Shown piece by piece: positions 9,534-18,286 of a stretch of DNA of 61,244 nt. The stretch is from assembly GCF_010993975.1 (NCBI RefSeq), contig NZ_JAACZO010000012.1, positions 1 through 61,244 on the forward strand. Direction: 5' to 3'. The notes below the pieces were generated by a model that searched no databases, was not told where the DNA came from, and saw only the letters and a list, made by a program, of their open reading frames with translations. Position 1 is the first letter of the stretch, and each line of letters opens with the position of its first letter. The translations under genes were made by a program, and so were the position numbers. Origin of the DNA: Halomonas faecis. GTDB taxonomy: Bacteria > Pseudomonadota > Gammaproteobacteria > Pseudomonadales > Halomonadaceae.

Positions 9534-9992
9534 ATGAGGCATCGCATCGTCCTGGGTCGCTTGATCGCCGTCCTGCTACTCGGCTTCTCCCTGCCGCTCG
9601 CAGCCCAACAGTTCGAACAGGTGGGTGACTACCAGATCCACTACAGCGCCGTGAGCACCCGCTTTCTCAGCGCCGAGATCACCCAGACCCACGACATCCC
9701 GCGCAGCGAAGCCATGGCACTGCTCAACGTCAGCGTGCTCGAGGAGCGCGATGACGGCACCACCCGGCCGGTGAACGCCCAGGTCAACGGGACGGTCAGC
9801 GAGCTGGGCAGCGATGACGGCTCACCCCTAGCTTTCCGTACCCTGCGTGACGGCGACGACGTGGTATCGCAGATCGCCGTGTTCCGCATCCACGCAGACG
9901 CCCCCATGCGCTTCGACCTCGACGTACGCTACGACCGCAACGCCGAGCCTGCCGAGGTGAGCTTCATCCAGCGCTTCTATATCGAGCGCTGA
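9534..9992 (+). CDS. DUF4426 family exported protein
   Basis: Predicted periplasmic protein of 152 aa with a clear Sec signal peptide: a basic MRHR start, a hydrophobic core LIAVLLLGFSLPL and probable cleavage after LAA. The remainder (QQFEQVGDYQIHYSAVSTRFL and the C-terminal SFIQRFYIER) fits DUF4426, usually found right after metX-metW in pseudomonads. Function is unknown. It begins 10 bp after metW, so it is probably in the same operon, and it converges on sfsA. Confidence 0.82.
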   Translation: MRHRIVLGRLIAVLLLGFSLPLAAQQFEQVGDYQIHYSAVSTRFLSAEITQTHDIPRSEAMALLNVSVLEERDDGTTRPVNAQVNGTVSELGSDDGSPLAFRTLRDGDDVVSQIAVFRIHADAPMRFDLDVRYDRNAEPAEVSFIQRFYIER

Positions 9993-10004
9993 GCCAGGAC
10001 CGGC

Positions 10005-10730
10005 TCACAGCCGCACCGGCAATGCCTCGCCCAGACGGATCGCCACGGGCACGCCGTGGCGCCACTCCACCTCGCAGCCATGGGCCAGCACTTCGACACC
10101 GGCCTCGGCCACCCGCGATAGCGTCGCCGCATACGCGGGGTCGAGATGGGCCGCCGGTGCCACGTCACGAATGCCCCCATGGGCCACGCAGAACAGCAGC
10201 ACGGCACGCTGTCCCTGGGCAACCAGCGCCGCCAGTGCCTCGAGGTGCTTGCGACCGCGCGCGCTCACTGCATCGGGGAAGTAGCCGTGGCCGTCGGCCT
10301 CGCGCAGCGTGACCTGCTTGACCTCCACGTAGGCCGTACCGCGGACCGGGTCGTCTAGGCGAAAGTCGAGCCGCGCCCCCGTCACCACCGCCTCGCGCTT
10401 GAGGGAGGCATAGCCGGAAAGCCCGGGAAGGCAATCGGCACGCAGTGACTCTTCGACGATGCGGTTGGCGCGGCCGGTATGTACCGAGGCGAATGCCGTG
10501 GTGCCATCGGGCTGGGGCAGTTCGATCAGCTCCCAGGTCCAGGCCAGCTTGCGCGCCGGGTTGGTACTCGGCGCCAGCCATACCCGGCATCCCGGCACGT
10601 CGACCGCACGCATCGAGCCGGTATTGGGACAGTGGGCCACCACTTCACGCCCATCATCGAGGCGCACGTCGGCGAGAAAGCGCTTGTAGCGGCGCAGCAG
10701 GGTGCCGGGCATCAGTTCCGGGTAGTCCAT
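10005..10730 (-). CDS. sfsA: SfsA family DNA/RNA-binding protein
   Basis: SfsA (sugar fermentation stimulation protein A) is a conserved nucleic-acid-binding protein with a nuclease-like fold; its physiological role is poorly defined (241 aa). Family features are the N-terminal LLRRYKRFLADV, the VAHCPNTGSM box, the central EVKQVTLREADGHGYFPDAVSARG core carrying acidic residues, and the VLLFCVAHGG strand. The start ATG shares one base with the stop of the upstream aminotransferase (TGATG), so the two are coupled. Confidence 0.93.
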   Translation of the reverse strand: MDYPELMPGTLLRRYKRFLADVRLDDGREVVAHCPNTGSMRAVDVPGCRVWLAPSTNPARKLAWTWELIELPQPDGTTAFASVHTGRANRIVEESLRADCLPGLSGYASLKREAVVTGARLDFRLDDPVRGTAYVEVKQVTLREADGHGYFPDAVSARGRKHLEALAALVAQGQRAVLLFCVAHGGIRDVAPAAHLDPAYAATLSRVAEAGVEVLAHGCEVEWRHGVPVAIRLGEALPVRL

Positions 10731-11890
10731 CAGCGGCGCGCCAGGAATCGCTCGAGACGCGCCACCGCCTCTTCCAACCGAGCGATACCGGTGGTGAAAG
10801 CGATGCGCACGTGATGCTCGCCGCCGGTGACGGCGAAGTCGGTCCCCGGCGTGATGGCAACGTTCTCTTCCTCGAGCAGCGCTCGGCAGAAGGCCTCGCT
10901 GTCACGGCTGTAGCGGGAGATGTCGAGCCACAGGTAGAAGGCGCCTTGGGGCGGCAGGCTCGGCGCGAGTTGCAGCGTGGCAAGCCCGGCGAGCAGCGCA
11001 TCGCGGCGGCGCCCCAGCTCGCTACGTCGCTGTTCCAGGATGTCGCGACACTCGGGCGTGAAGGCCGCCAGGGCGGCATGCTGGGCCGGCGTGGAAGCGG
11101 CCAGGAAGACGTTCTGCGCCAGCCGGGTGAGCGGCTCCACCGCCGCCTCGGGCGCCAGCAACCAGCCCAGGCGCCAGCCGGTCATGCCGAAATACTTGGA
11201 GAAGCTGTTGACCACGAAAGCATCCGGGCTGATCGATGCCACCGACAGCGGATCGAGGTCATAGCACAGCCCCTGATAGATCTCGTCGACCAGCAGATGA
11301 CCGCCACGTGCCGCCACCGTCTCGGCGACCGCATTCAGCTGTCCGGCATCGAGCATGTGGCCGGTAGGATTGGAAGGCGTGGCGAGCATGGCCAGACGGG
11401 TAGCGTCCGCCCAGTGATTGGCCACCCGCTCGGCATCGAGCTGCCAGGCACTGGTATCGTCCACCGGCACGGCATCCACCTCGGCACCGGCCAGGGCCAT
11501 GAAATGGCGGTTGCAGGGGTAGTTGGGATCGGCCATCAACACCCGGTCGCCGGCCCCGACCAGCAGTTGGCTGGCCAGCAGCAGGGCTCCGGACGCCCCG
11601 GGGGTGATCAGGATGCGCGTCGGGTCGACCGTCACCCCGAAGTGCTCGGCGTAATGGCCGGCGATCGCCTCGCGCAGCGCCGGGAGTCCGGCTGCAGGCG
11701 TATATCGAGTGTGGCCTGCCGCGAGTGCGGCCTGCCCCGCCGCCACCACCGGATCCGGCGTGGCGAAGTCCGGCTCGCCCACCTCCAGGTGAATGACGTC
11801 ATGGCCGGCGGCCTCTCGAGCCTGAGCCACCTCCAGCAGGCTCATCACACGAAAGGGAGCGACGCGCGCGACACGCGGATTCCAGAGCAT
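10730..11890 (-). CDS. class I/II PLP-dependent aminotransferase
   Basis: Fold-type I aminotransferase (386 aa). Visible features are HLEVGEPDF near the N-terminus, the cofactor-stacking region YPCNRHF, TPSNPTG, DEIYQGLCYD, and the PLP-lysine site SFSKYFGMTGWRLG; the C-terminal substrate arginine lies in HHVRIAF. The substrate cannot be named from sequence alone. The ATG at 11890 is preferred over one 14 codons upstream because AAGGAG precedes it. It sits upstream of sfsA and is divergent from dksA, the arrangement I recall from pseudomonads. Confidence 0.9.
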   Translation of the reverse strand: MLWNPRVARVAPFRVMSLLEVAQAREAAGHDVIHLEVGEPDFATPDPVVAAGQAALAAGHTRYTPAAGLPALREAIAGHYAEHFGVTVDPTRILITPGASGALLLASQLLVGAGDRVLMADPNYPCNRHFMALAGAEVDAVPVDDTSAWQLDAERVANHWADATRLAMLATPSNPTGHMLDAGQLNAVAETVAARGGHLLVDEIYQGLCYDLDPLSVASISPDAFVVNSFSKYFGMTGWRLGWLLAPEAAVEPLTRLAQNVFLAASTPAQHAALAAFTPECRDILEQRRSELGRRRDALLAGLATLQLAPSLPPQGAFYLWLDISRYSRDSEAFCRALLEEENVAITPGTDFAVTGGEHHVRIAFTTGIARLEEAVARLERFLARR

Positions 11891-12106
11891 GGCAGGCTCC
11901 TTGGCAGTAACGAAGGCGAGGCAGGCGTTCACGGCCCGCCGAAAATCAAGAGCATTCTAGCGACTTTGTCCGATCACGCCTAAACCCAGACATCACAGAG
12001 GTTGCAAAACCGGATTTTTTCCGCTAAACAAGCATCCCTTTGGCGTGAGATACCTGGCCAGAGGCCGGATATCGATCAGCAGTCACTCAAGACACGAGGC
12101 ACTCCC

Positions 12107-12544
12107 ATGCCAGTAGCCGACACCAAGACGGAAGCGCCCAAGAAGTTCACCCCTTACGAAGCGGAAGCGGGTGAAGAGTACATGAACGAGCAGCAGCTGG
12201 AGCACTTCCGACAGATCCTGCTGGGCTGGAAACAGGAGCTCATGGAGGAGGTGGATCGCACCGTGCGCCACCTTCAGGAAGAGGCGAACAACTACGCCGA
12301 CCCTGCCGACCGAGCCACCCAGGAAGAAGGCTTCAGTCTCGAGCTGCGCACCCGCGACCGCGAACGCAAGCTGCTCAAGAAGATCAACGAGACCCTCGAG
12401 AAGATCGACGAGGAAGACTACGGCTTCTGCGAAGCCTGCGGCGTGGAGATCGGCATCCGCCGCCTGGAAGCCCGCCCCACCGCGACGCTGTGCGTCGACT
12501 GCAAGACCCTCGCCGAGCTGAAGGAGAAGCAGCTCGGTGGCTGA
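12107..12544 (+). CDS. dksA: RNA polymerase-binding transcription factor DksA
   Basis: DksA binds the secondary channel of RNA polymerase and, with ppGpp, tunes rRNA and amino-acid promoters (145 aa). It has a coiled-coil N-terminal half with the tip region NYADPADRATQEE and a four-cysteine zinc finger (CEAC ... CVDC). The ATG at 12107 (MPVADTKTEAP) follows GAGG; an upstream in-frame extension has no family counterpart. A terminator follows. gluQ is directly downstream, as in many gammaproteobacteria. Confidence 0.97.
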   Translation: MPVADTKTEAPKKFTPYEAEAGEEYMNEQQLEHFRQILLGWKQELMEEVDRTVRHLQEEANNYADPADRATQEEGFSLELRTRDRERKLLKKINETLEKIDEEDYGFCEACGVEIGIRRLEARPTATLCVDCKTLAELKEKQLGG

Positions 12545-12569
12545 GCCGCTGCTGCGATGCACTCTCGTG

Positions 12570-12593
12570 ACGGGCACCCCAGGGTGCCCGTTT
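12570..12593 (+). terminator. intrinsic terminator of dksA
   Basis: A perfect 9-bp stem CGGGCACCC / GGGTGCCCG with a 2-nt centre is followed by TTT. It lies 26 bp beyond the dksA stop and 30 bp before gluQ, so it probably limits readthrough. Confidence 0.75.
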
Positions 12594-12621
12594 GCGTGAT
12601 GGCCAGCCCCAGGAGTCGCCC

Positions 12622-13515
12622 ATGCCTCGCTACCGCGGCCGCTTCGCCCCTACGCCCTCCGGACCGCTGCACTTCGGCTCGCTGGTCGCCGCTCTGGCCA
12701 GCTTCCTGGATGCCCGCCACGCCGGCGGTGAATGGCTCTTGCGCATCGAGGACATCGACCCACCCCGTTGCCCGCCCGGCACTGCCGACATCATCCTGAA
12801 ACAGCTGGAAGCGTTCGGCCTGCACTGGGATGGCCCCATCCACTGGCAGCACGAGCGCGATGCCGCGTATCAAGCCGCGCTCGACGCCCTCATCGCCCAG
12901 GGGCTGGCCTATCGCTGCAGCTGTTCGCGCCGACAATGGCGCGCGCATGCCATCTATCCCGGCTGGTGTCGCGACGGCGTCCGCGAGCCGCACAAGCCGG
13001 TCGCCTGGCGGCTGCGCAGCGACCGCGGCCTGCGCCCGGTCACCTGGGAAGACCGGCTGTTCGGCCACCAGCACTTCGACCCAGCGCTGTTCGGCGACGT
13101 GGTACTCAAGCGCAAGGACGGCCTCTGGGCGTATCAGCTCGCCGTGGTGGTCGACGACGCGGCACAGGGCATCAGCGATGTAGTGCGCGGCTTCGATCTG
13201 CTCGACAACACTCCCTGGCAGCGCCAGCTACAGCATGCCCTCGGTCTCCCCGAGCCCCGCTACCTGCATCTGCCATTGATTCTCGGACCCGATGGCCAGA
13301 AGCTGTCGAAGCAGAACCACGCCCCGCCGCTGCCGGAAAGCGAGCACGCTGCTCGCCCGCTGCTGCATGCGGCTCTCGTGGCGCTGGATCAAGCACCACC
13401 CGACGCACTGGCCGAGTCGCCAGTCAGCGAACAGCTGAGCTGGGCCCTGTCCCATTGGTCGGTGGCACGCATTCGTCCGCAAGCCATGCGACACGACGCA
13501 CCGCATGGCGACTGA
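12622..13515 (+). CDS. gluQ: glutamyl-Q tRNA(Asp) synthetase
   Basis: Truncated GluRS paralogue that attaches glutamate to queuosine in the anticodon of tRNA-Asp (297 aa). The class I signature is FAPTPSGPLHFGSL (residues 8-21), zinc-ligand cysteines lie in YRCSCSRRQW and YPGWC, and KLSKQNH is the KMSKS equivalent. It lacks the anticodon-binding half of GluRS, as expected. The start at 12622 follows AGGAG and the family N-terminus MPRYRGRFAPTPSG fits. It lies between dksA and the cbr genes. Confidence 0.95.
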   Translation: MPRYRGRFAPTPSGPLHFGSLVAALASFLDARHAGGEWLLRIEDIDPPRCPPGTADIILKQLEAFGLHWDGPIHWQHERDAAYQAALDALIAQGLAYRCSCSRRQWRAHAIYPGWCRDGVREPHKPVAWRLRSDRGLRPVTWEDRLFGHQHFDPALFGDVVLKRKDGLWAYQLAVVVDDAAQGISDVVRGFDLLDNTPWQRQLQHALGLPEPRYLHLPLILGPDGQKLSKQNHAPPLPESEHAARPLLHAALVALDQAPPDALAESPVSEQLSWALSHWSVARIRPQAMRHDAPHGD

Positions 13516-13529
13516 GGGAGAGAACCGCC

Positions 13530-13706
13530 ATGTACGTCTACCGCATCATGCTGCTGCTGGTATTCGGTGGCTACCTGCTCTCGCCGTTGCTGATGAGCGG
13601 CTGGTCGAGTCCCGGCGTGGCCTGGTACCGTCCGTTCGCCATCTGGGGCGTACTGATCGCTCTCACCCTATGGCTGGAACAGAAGAGGAAGCTCGATGAA
13701 CGCTGA
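13530..13706 (+). CDS. small membrane protein preceding cbrA (CbrX-like)
   Basis: A 58-aa ORF with two hydrophobic segments: MLLLVFGGYLLSPLLM (about residues 7-22) and WGVLIALTLWL (about 40-50), ending in a charged tail EQKRKLDER. It has GAGGGAGAG upstream of its ATG and its last 11 bases overlap the start of cbrA, so cbrA translation is likely coupled to it. A comparable short ORF before cbrA in pseudomonads has been described as CbrX; I equate them by position and type, not by alignment. Function is unknown. Confidence 0.72.
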   Translation: MYVYRIMLLLVFGGYLLSPLLMSGWSSPGVAWYRPFAIWGVLIALTLWLEQKRKLDER

Positions 13707-16668
13707 ACAGGCCAGCCTCTCCCCGGCCAGCTTGTTCCTCCTGGGTACCGGCTATCTGCTGGTGCTGTTCCTGCTCGCCATGGCCGTTGAACGCGGCTGG
13801 GTCAGCCAGACAGTGACCCGCCACCCCGCCGTCTACACGCTGGCTCTCGGCGTCTACGCCAGCGCCTGGGCGATCTACGGCAGCCTGGAGCTCGCCGCCA
13901 CCAGCGGCTACGGCTACCTGGCCTACTACCTGGGCGTGGCCGGCGCCTTCCTGTTGGCTCCCGTACTGCTGGTCCCCATTCAGCGCATGACGCGCACCTA
14001 CCAGCTCGCCTCCCTGGCCGACCTCTTCGCCTTTCGCTTTCGCTCGCGCTGGGTGGGCACCCTGATCACCGTGGTCAGTCTGCTCGCCGTACTGCCATTG
14101 CTCGCCCTGCAGGTGCAAACGCTGGGCGACGGCATTCACCTGTTGACCGGCGCCGCTTCGCCGGGCCTGCTGGCACTCGCCTTCTGCGCCCTGATCGCGC
14201 TGTTCGCGATGCTCTTCGGGGCTCGTCACAGCCGCCTGCATGCCCGCCACGACACGCTACTGGCAGTGATCGCCTTCGAGTCGGTGATCAAGCTGGGCGC
14301 CATGCTCACCCTGGGTGGGATCGCCCTGTTCGGCATTTTCAATGGCCCCGCCGATCTCCAGGCCTGGCTCGATGGCCCCGGCCAGCTGCACCAGGCCGCC
14401 AGCGCCCAGCCGAATGCCGCCCACTGGCGCACGCTGCTGCTGTTGTTCTTTGCCGCGGCGCTGCTCATGCCGCACATGTTCCACATCACCTTCGCCGAAA
14501 CGCTGTCTCGACGCACGCTGCTGCAGGCGAGCTGGACGCTACCGTTGTTCCTGCTGCTGATGGCGATCCCGGTACCGCTGATCCTGTGGGCTGCTCAGGC
14601 CCAGGGGCAGGATCAGGCCGTCGCCAGCGCCTACCTGGCTTTCGTGCTCACCGACACGCCTTGGATAGGGGCACTAGCCTTCCTGGCAGGCCTGGCCGCA
14701 GCGAGCGGCACCATGATCATCATCGCCCTGGCGCTGTCGGGCATGATCCTCAATCACGTGCTGCTGGTCGCCCATCCTCCCGAGGCACAGCCAGACCTCT
14801 ATCGCTGGCTGCGCTGGCTACGTCGAGCGTTGATCGTCGCAGTGATCCTCGGCGGCTGGCTGTTCTATCGCCTGATCGGCGTTCACCACGACCTGACCAC
14901 CCTGGGGCTCGCGGCGTTCGTCGGCATGGCGCAGTGCCTGCCGGGTCTGCTGGCTCTGCTCTACTGGCCGGGCGCCAACCGCAAGGGCATGGTTTCGGGC
15001 CTGGTCATCGGCACCCTGACCTGGCTTGCCGGGCTATGGGTTCCCCTGCTCACCGGCCTACCGGCGCTGATCATCGTCCCGCTGGGCCTGGAAGCATTGG
15101 CCGGAGAACCTATCTGGTACATCGTTGCCCTGGTGTCGCTGGCCGCCAACAGCATGACGCTCATTCTCGTATCACTGGCCACCCGCACTTCCGCCGGCGA
15201 ACGCGCCGCCGCCGAAGCCTGTTCGGTGGATGCAGTGATCCGCCCCAAACGCCTGCCGCTGCTGGCCGCCACCGGTGCCGACTTCAAACGCCACCTGGCC
15301 CGTGCGCTGGGCGAGGAAGTCGCCGAACGGGAGGTGGAGCGCGCCCTGTCCGATCTCGGCCTGTCGCCCCTCGACGGAAGGCCCTACGCCCTGAGACGAC
15401 TGCGCGACCGCATCCAGGCCAACCTTTCCGGCCTGATGGGCCCGTCGGTCGCCCAGGACATCGTCGACCGCTACCTGCCCTACCGCCACGACAGCGAGGA
15501 GGCCACCGACGACATCCATTTCGTCGAAAACCGCCTCGAAGCCTACCGTTCGCGACTCACCGGCCTGGCCCGCGAGCTCGATGGCCTGCGCCGTTATCAC
15601 CGGCGGATCCTCACTCGCCTACCGGTCGGGCTATGCCTGTTCGGCGTCGACGACGAGTTGCTGATGTGGAACGATGCCCTGGCCGAGCTTTCCGGCATCG
15701 ACGGCACGAGCGTGGTCGGCGCCCGTCGTGACGGTCTGCCCGCCCCCTGGGGCGAACTCCTCGGCCGCCTGCTCGTCGAGCAGTGCGACCACCTCTACAA
15801 GCAGCCGGTCGAACTCGGCGGCACCACCCGCTACCTGACGCTGCACCGCGCCGAACTGCCCGCCGATGACGACCTGCGTGGCGGCACGGTGATCCTGGTC
15901 GAGGAACATAGCGAGCTCAAGTGGCTGGAGGACGAACTCGTCCACGCAGCCCGTCTCGCCTCCATCGGTCAGGTGGCCGCCGGCGTGGCCCACGAGATCG
16001 GCAACCCCATCACCGGCATCTCCTCGCTGGCCCAGAACCTGCGCTACGATACCGACGACCCCGGAGTCCTGGAAACGGCCGAGCAAATCCAGCAGCTCAC
16101 TGACCGCGTCTCACGCATCGTCTCCTCGCTGGTCGGTTTCGCCCACGGCGGACGCCACGTAGGCGGCAGTCGCTTCACGCCAGTGGCCATCGCAGCAGTG
16201 ACCGATGAGGCACTGCACTTGATCCGCTTGGCGCGCTCGGGCGAGGATGTCCATTATCGCAACCGTTGCCCGCCCGATCTGGAGGCGGTTGGCGACGCCC
16301 AGCGGCTGCAGCAGGTGATGATCAACCTCCTCAGCAATGCCCGTGATGCCAGCGAGCCCGGAGGAGAGGTCACCGTTGACGCCAGACGCGACGGCGACTG
16401 GGTTCTGGTCAGCATCACCGATGATGGCCACGGCCTCGACGACCGGGTGCGCGAGCACCTGTTCGAGCCGTTCACCACCACCAAACCGCCGGGCGAGGGA
16501 ACGGGCCTGGGGCTACCGCTGGTTTACAGCATCATTGCCGAACACCATGGGCGCATCGAGATCGACTCGCCGCCACCCGATCGGCTGCGCGGTACTCGTA
16601 TCAGCCTCTGGCTGCCTACCCAACGAGAGGATAGTGACACGCCCGATGAGCCGGATACTGATCGTTGA
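13696..16668 (+). CDS. cbrA: sensor histidine kinase CbrA with SLC5-like transport domain
   Basis: Large sensor kinase (990 aa). The first roughly 490 residues form a multi-pass sodium/solute-symporter-like domain (from residue 10; includes [15 protein letters not shown] and [11 protein letters not shown]). A linker/STAC-like region and a PAS-like segment ([21 protein letters not shown]) follow. The kinase core has the H-box VAHEIGNP with His at about 766, the N-box [15 protein letters not shown] (about 875) and the G-boxes DDGHGLDD and [10 protein letters not shown]. With CbrB it controls use of poor carbon sources and the carbon/nitrogen balance in pseudomonads. Its 3' end overlaps cbrB by 23 bp. 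Confidence 0.93.
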   Translation: MNAEQASLSPASLFLLGTGYLLVLFLLAMAVERGWVSQTVTRHPAVYTLALGVYASAWAIYGSLELAATSGYGYLAYYLGVAGAFLLAPVLLVPIQRMTRTYQLASLADLFAFRFRSRWVGTLITVVSLLAVLPLLALQVQTLGDGIHLLTGAASPGLLALAFCALIALFAMLFGARHSRLHARHDTLLAVIAFESVIKLGAMLTLGGIALFGIFNGPADLQAWLDGPGQLHQAASAQPNAAHWRTLLLLFFAAALLMPHMFHITFAETLSRRTLLQASWTLPLFLLLMAIPVPLILWAAQAQGQDQAVASAYLAFVLTDTPWIGALAFLAGLAAASGTMIIIALALSGMILNHVLLVAHPPEAQPDLYRWLRWLRRALIVAVILGGWLFYRLIGVHHDLTTLGLAAFVGMAQCLPGLLALLYWPGANRKGMVSGLVIGTLTWLAGLWVPLLTGLPALIIVPLGLEALAGEPIWYIVALVSLAANSMTLILVSLATRTSAGERAAAEACSVDAVIRPKRLPLLAATGADFKRHLARALGEEVAEREVERALSDLGLSPLDGRPYALRRLRDRIQANLSGLMGPSVAQDIVDRYLPYRHDSEEATDDIHFVENRLEAYRSRLTGLARELDGLRRYHRRILTRLPVGLCLFGVDDELLMWNDALAELSGIDGTSVVGARRDGLPAPWGELLGRLLVEQCDHLYKQPVELGGTTRYLTLHRAELPADDDLRGGTVILVEEHSELKWLEDELVHAARLASIGQVAAGVAHEIGNPITGISSLAQNLRYDTDDPGVLETAEQIQQLTDRVSRIVSSLVGFAHGGRHVGGSRFTPVAIAAVTDEALHLIRLARSGEDVHYRNRCPPDLEAVGDAQRLQQVMINLLSNARDASEPGGEVTVDARRDGDWVLVSITDDGHGLDDRVREHLFEPFTTTKPPGEGTGLGLPLVYSIIAEHHGRIEIDSPPPDRLRGTRISLWLPTQREDSDTPDEPDTDR

Positions 16669-18040
16669 AGACGAAGCCATCATCCGTACGGCGCTGCGCC
16701 GGCTGCTCGAACGCCACGACTATCGCGTCAGCGAGGCCGGCTCCGTAGACGACGCCCTGGCCCTGGAGCCGAACGGCTTCGACCTGGTGATCAGCGACCT
16801 GCGCCTGCCCGGCGAACCGGGCACCGAACTGATCGCCAAATCCGCACCGACGCCGGTGCTGATAATGACCAGCTACGCCAGCATGCGCTCGGCAGTCGAC
16901 GCCCTGAAGCAGGGGGCCGTGGACTACGTCGCCAAACCCTTCGACCACGACGAACTGCTGGAAACCGTGGCGCGTGTGCTGCACCAGCAGGCAGCACGTC
17001 ACTCCCAGCCACCCGACATCACCGACGATGCCGGTGCCCGCCATCAGATGATCGGCGAATGCCCGGCCATGCAGGCGGTCTACACTCGCATTCGCAAGAC
17101 CGCTCCGGCCGACGTCACCGTGTTGATACAGGGTGAGTCGGGCACCGGCAAGGAACTGGTGGCCCGGGCCCTACATCAACAGAGCCGGCGCACCCATGCG
17201 CCGCTGATCTGCGTGAACTGCGCGGCCATTCCCGAGACGCTGATCGAATCCGAGCTGTTCGGCCACGAGAAGGGGGCCTTCACCGGTGCCAGTGCCACGC
17301 GCACGGGCTTGGTCGAAGCCGCCGATGGCGGCACCCTGTTTCTCGACGAAATCGGCGAGCTGCCGCTGGACGCCCAAGCCCGACTGCTGCGCGTACTGCA
17401 GGAGGGCGAGATCCGGCGCATCGGCTCGGTGGAAACCCGCCACGTGGACGTGCGCCTGATCGCCGCCACTCACCGCGACCTGCGCGCGCTCTCCAAGACC
17501 GGCGAGTTCCGCCTCGACCTCTACTACCGCCTCAACGTGATGCAGATCGACCTGCCGCCACTGCGCGACCGAGAGGACGACATCCTGATGATCGCCGACG
17601 TGCTGCTCGACAAGGCCTGCCGCCGCCATGAGCGCAGCGGGTTGCGCCTGTCGCGTGCCACTCGGCAAGAAATCCGCCAGTACCCCTGGCCGGGCAACGT
17701 CCGCGAGCTCGAGAACGCTCTGGAACGGGGCGTCATCCTTGCCGAAGGCCACTTGATCCATCCCGACGACCTGGGCCTCACCCCATCGCCGGCCAGCGCC
17801 GCCCGCTCCCCCGCCGAACCGTCGCTGCGTTCCGCCGAGCCCGCCCCGGCGGACCCTGCCGAAGACGATGACGACCTGTCGCTCGAGGATTACTTCCAGC
17901 ATTTCGTGCTCGAGCACCAGGACCACATGAGCGAGACCGAGCTCGCCCAGAAACTCGGCATCAGCCGCAAGTGCCTGTGGGAGCGCCGCCAGCGCCTGGG
18001 CATTCCACGCAAGAAACCGGCGCGCCGAAACGTCAGCTGA
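16646..18040 (+). CDS. cbrB: sigma-54-dependent response regulator CbrB
   Basis: NtrC-family activator (464 aa). The receiver domain has the phospho-acceptor Asp51 in VISDLRLPG and the signalling Lys in VAKPFD. The AAA+ domain contains GESGTGKE (Walker A), GAFTGA (the sigma-54 contact loop, [11 protein letters not shown]), [17 protein letters not shown] (Walker B) and [10 protein letters not shown]-terminal Fis-type helix-turn-helix ([21 protein letters not shown]) ends the protein. The ATG at 16646 lies inside the cbrA end. The downstream non-coding RNA has a sigma-54 promoter and is the obvious local target. Confidence 0.94.
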   Translation: MSRILIVEDEAIIRTALRRLLERHDYRVSEAGSVDDALALEPNGFDLVISDLRLPGEPGTELIAKSAPTPVLIMTSYASMRSAVDALKQGAVDYVAKPFDHDELLETVARVLHQQAARHSQPPDITDDAGARHQMIGECPAMQAVYTRIRKTAPADVTVLIQGESGTGKELVARALHQQSRRTHAPLICVNCAAIPETLIESELFGHEKGAFTGASATRTGLVEAADGGTLFLDEIGELPLDAQARLLRVLQEGEIRRIGSVETRHVDVRLIAATHRDLRALSKTGEFRLDLYYRLNVMQIDLPPLRDREDDILMIADVLLDKACRRHERSGLRLSRATRQEIRQYPWPGNVRELENALERGVILAEGHLIHPDDLGLTPSPASAARSPAEPSLRSAEPAPADPAEDDDDLSLEDYFQHFVLEHQDHMSETELAQKLGISRKCLWERRQRLGIPRKKPARRNVS

Positions 18041-18135
18041 CCCTGTGACACACCCCCTACGACCATGGTTTAAGACCCGGCACATCGCATCGCCGGGCGT
18101 GTTTGCCATGCTGTATCGGCAGCTTCTGCACCAGG

Positions 18136-18186
18136 TGTTACCTTCCCACACAGCCAGCGCGCCAGATTGGCGCAAATGCGGTAACA
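18136..18186 (+). promoter_or_regulatory. candidate CbrB enhancer (TGTTACC / GGTAACA)
   Basis: Two heptamers in inverted orientation, TGTTACC at 18136-18142 and GGTAACA at 18180-18186, are centred about 148 and 104 bp upstream of the predicted start of the downstream RNA. Between them lies a perfect inverted repeat GCGCCA / TGGCGC (18159-18173). Enhancer-binding proteins such as CbrB act from this distance. Published CbrB sites in Pseudomonas are palindromic upstream activating sequences, as I recall; the match to their exact consensus is an inference. Confidence 0.5.
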
Positions 18187-18238
18187 CACGGCAGCGGCAG
18201 GACTGGCACCATCTTGACGAAATATCACAAGCTCTTGA

Positions 18239-18251
18239 TATCAAACGATTA
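18239..18251 (+). promoter_or_regulatory. IHF binding site
   Basis: TATCAAACGATTA is an exact match to the IHF consensus WATCAANNNNTTR. It lies between the putative enhancer and the sigma-54 promoter, where DNA bending would bring the activator to RNA polymerase. IHF dependence is known for crcZ in P. aeruginosa. Confidence 0.65.
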
Positions 18252-18260
18252 AAATGACAG

Positions 18261-18276
18261 TGGCACACCCCATGCA
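18261..18276 (+). promoter_or_regulatory. sigma-54 (-24/-12) promoter of the crcZ-like RNA
   Basis: TGGCACACCCCATGCA matches the sigma-54 consensus TGGCACGN4TTGCW, with the invariant GG and GC at the correct 10-bp separation. Deviations are A for G at the seventh position and A for T at the twelfth. The predicted transcription start is near 18287. It lies about 220 bp after the cbrB stop and drives transcription toward pcnB. Confidence 0.85.
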
Positions 18277-18286
18277 ACTACCTTGG

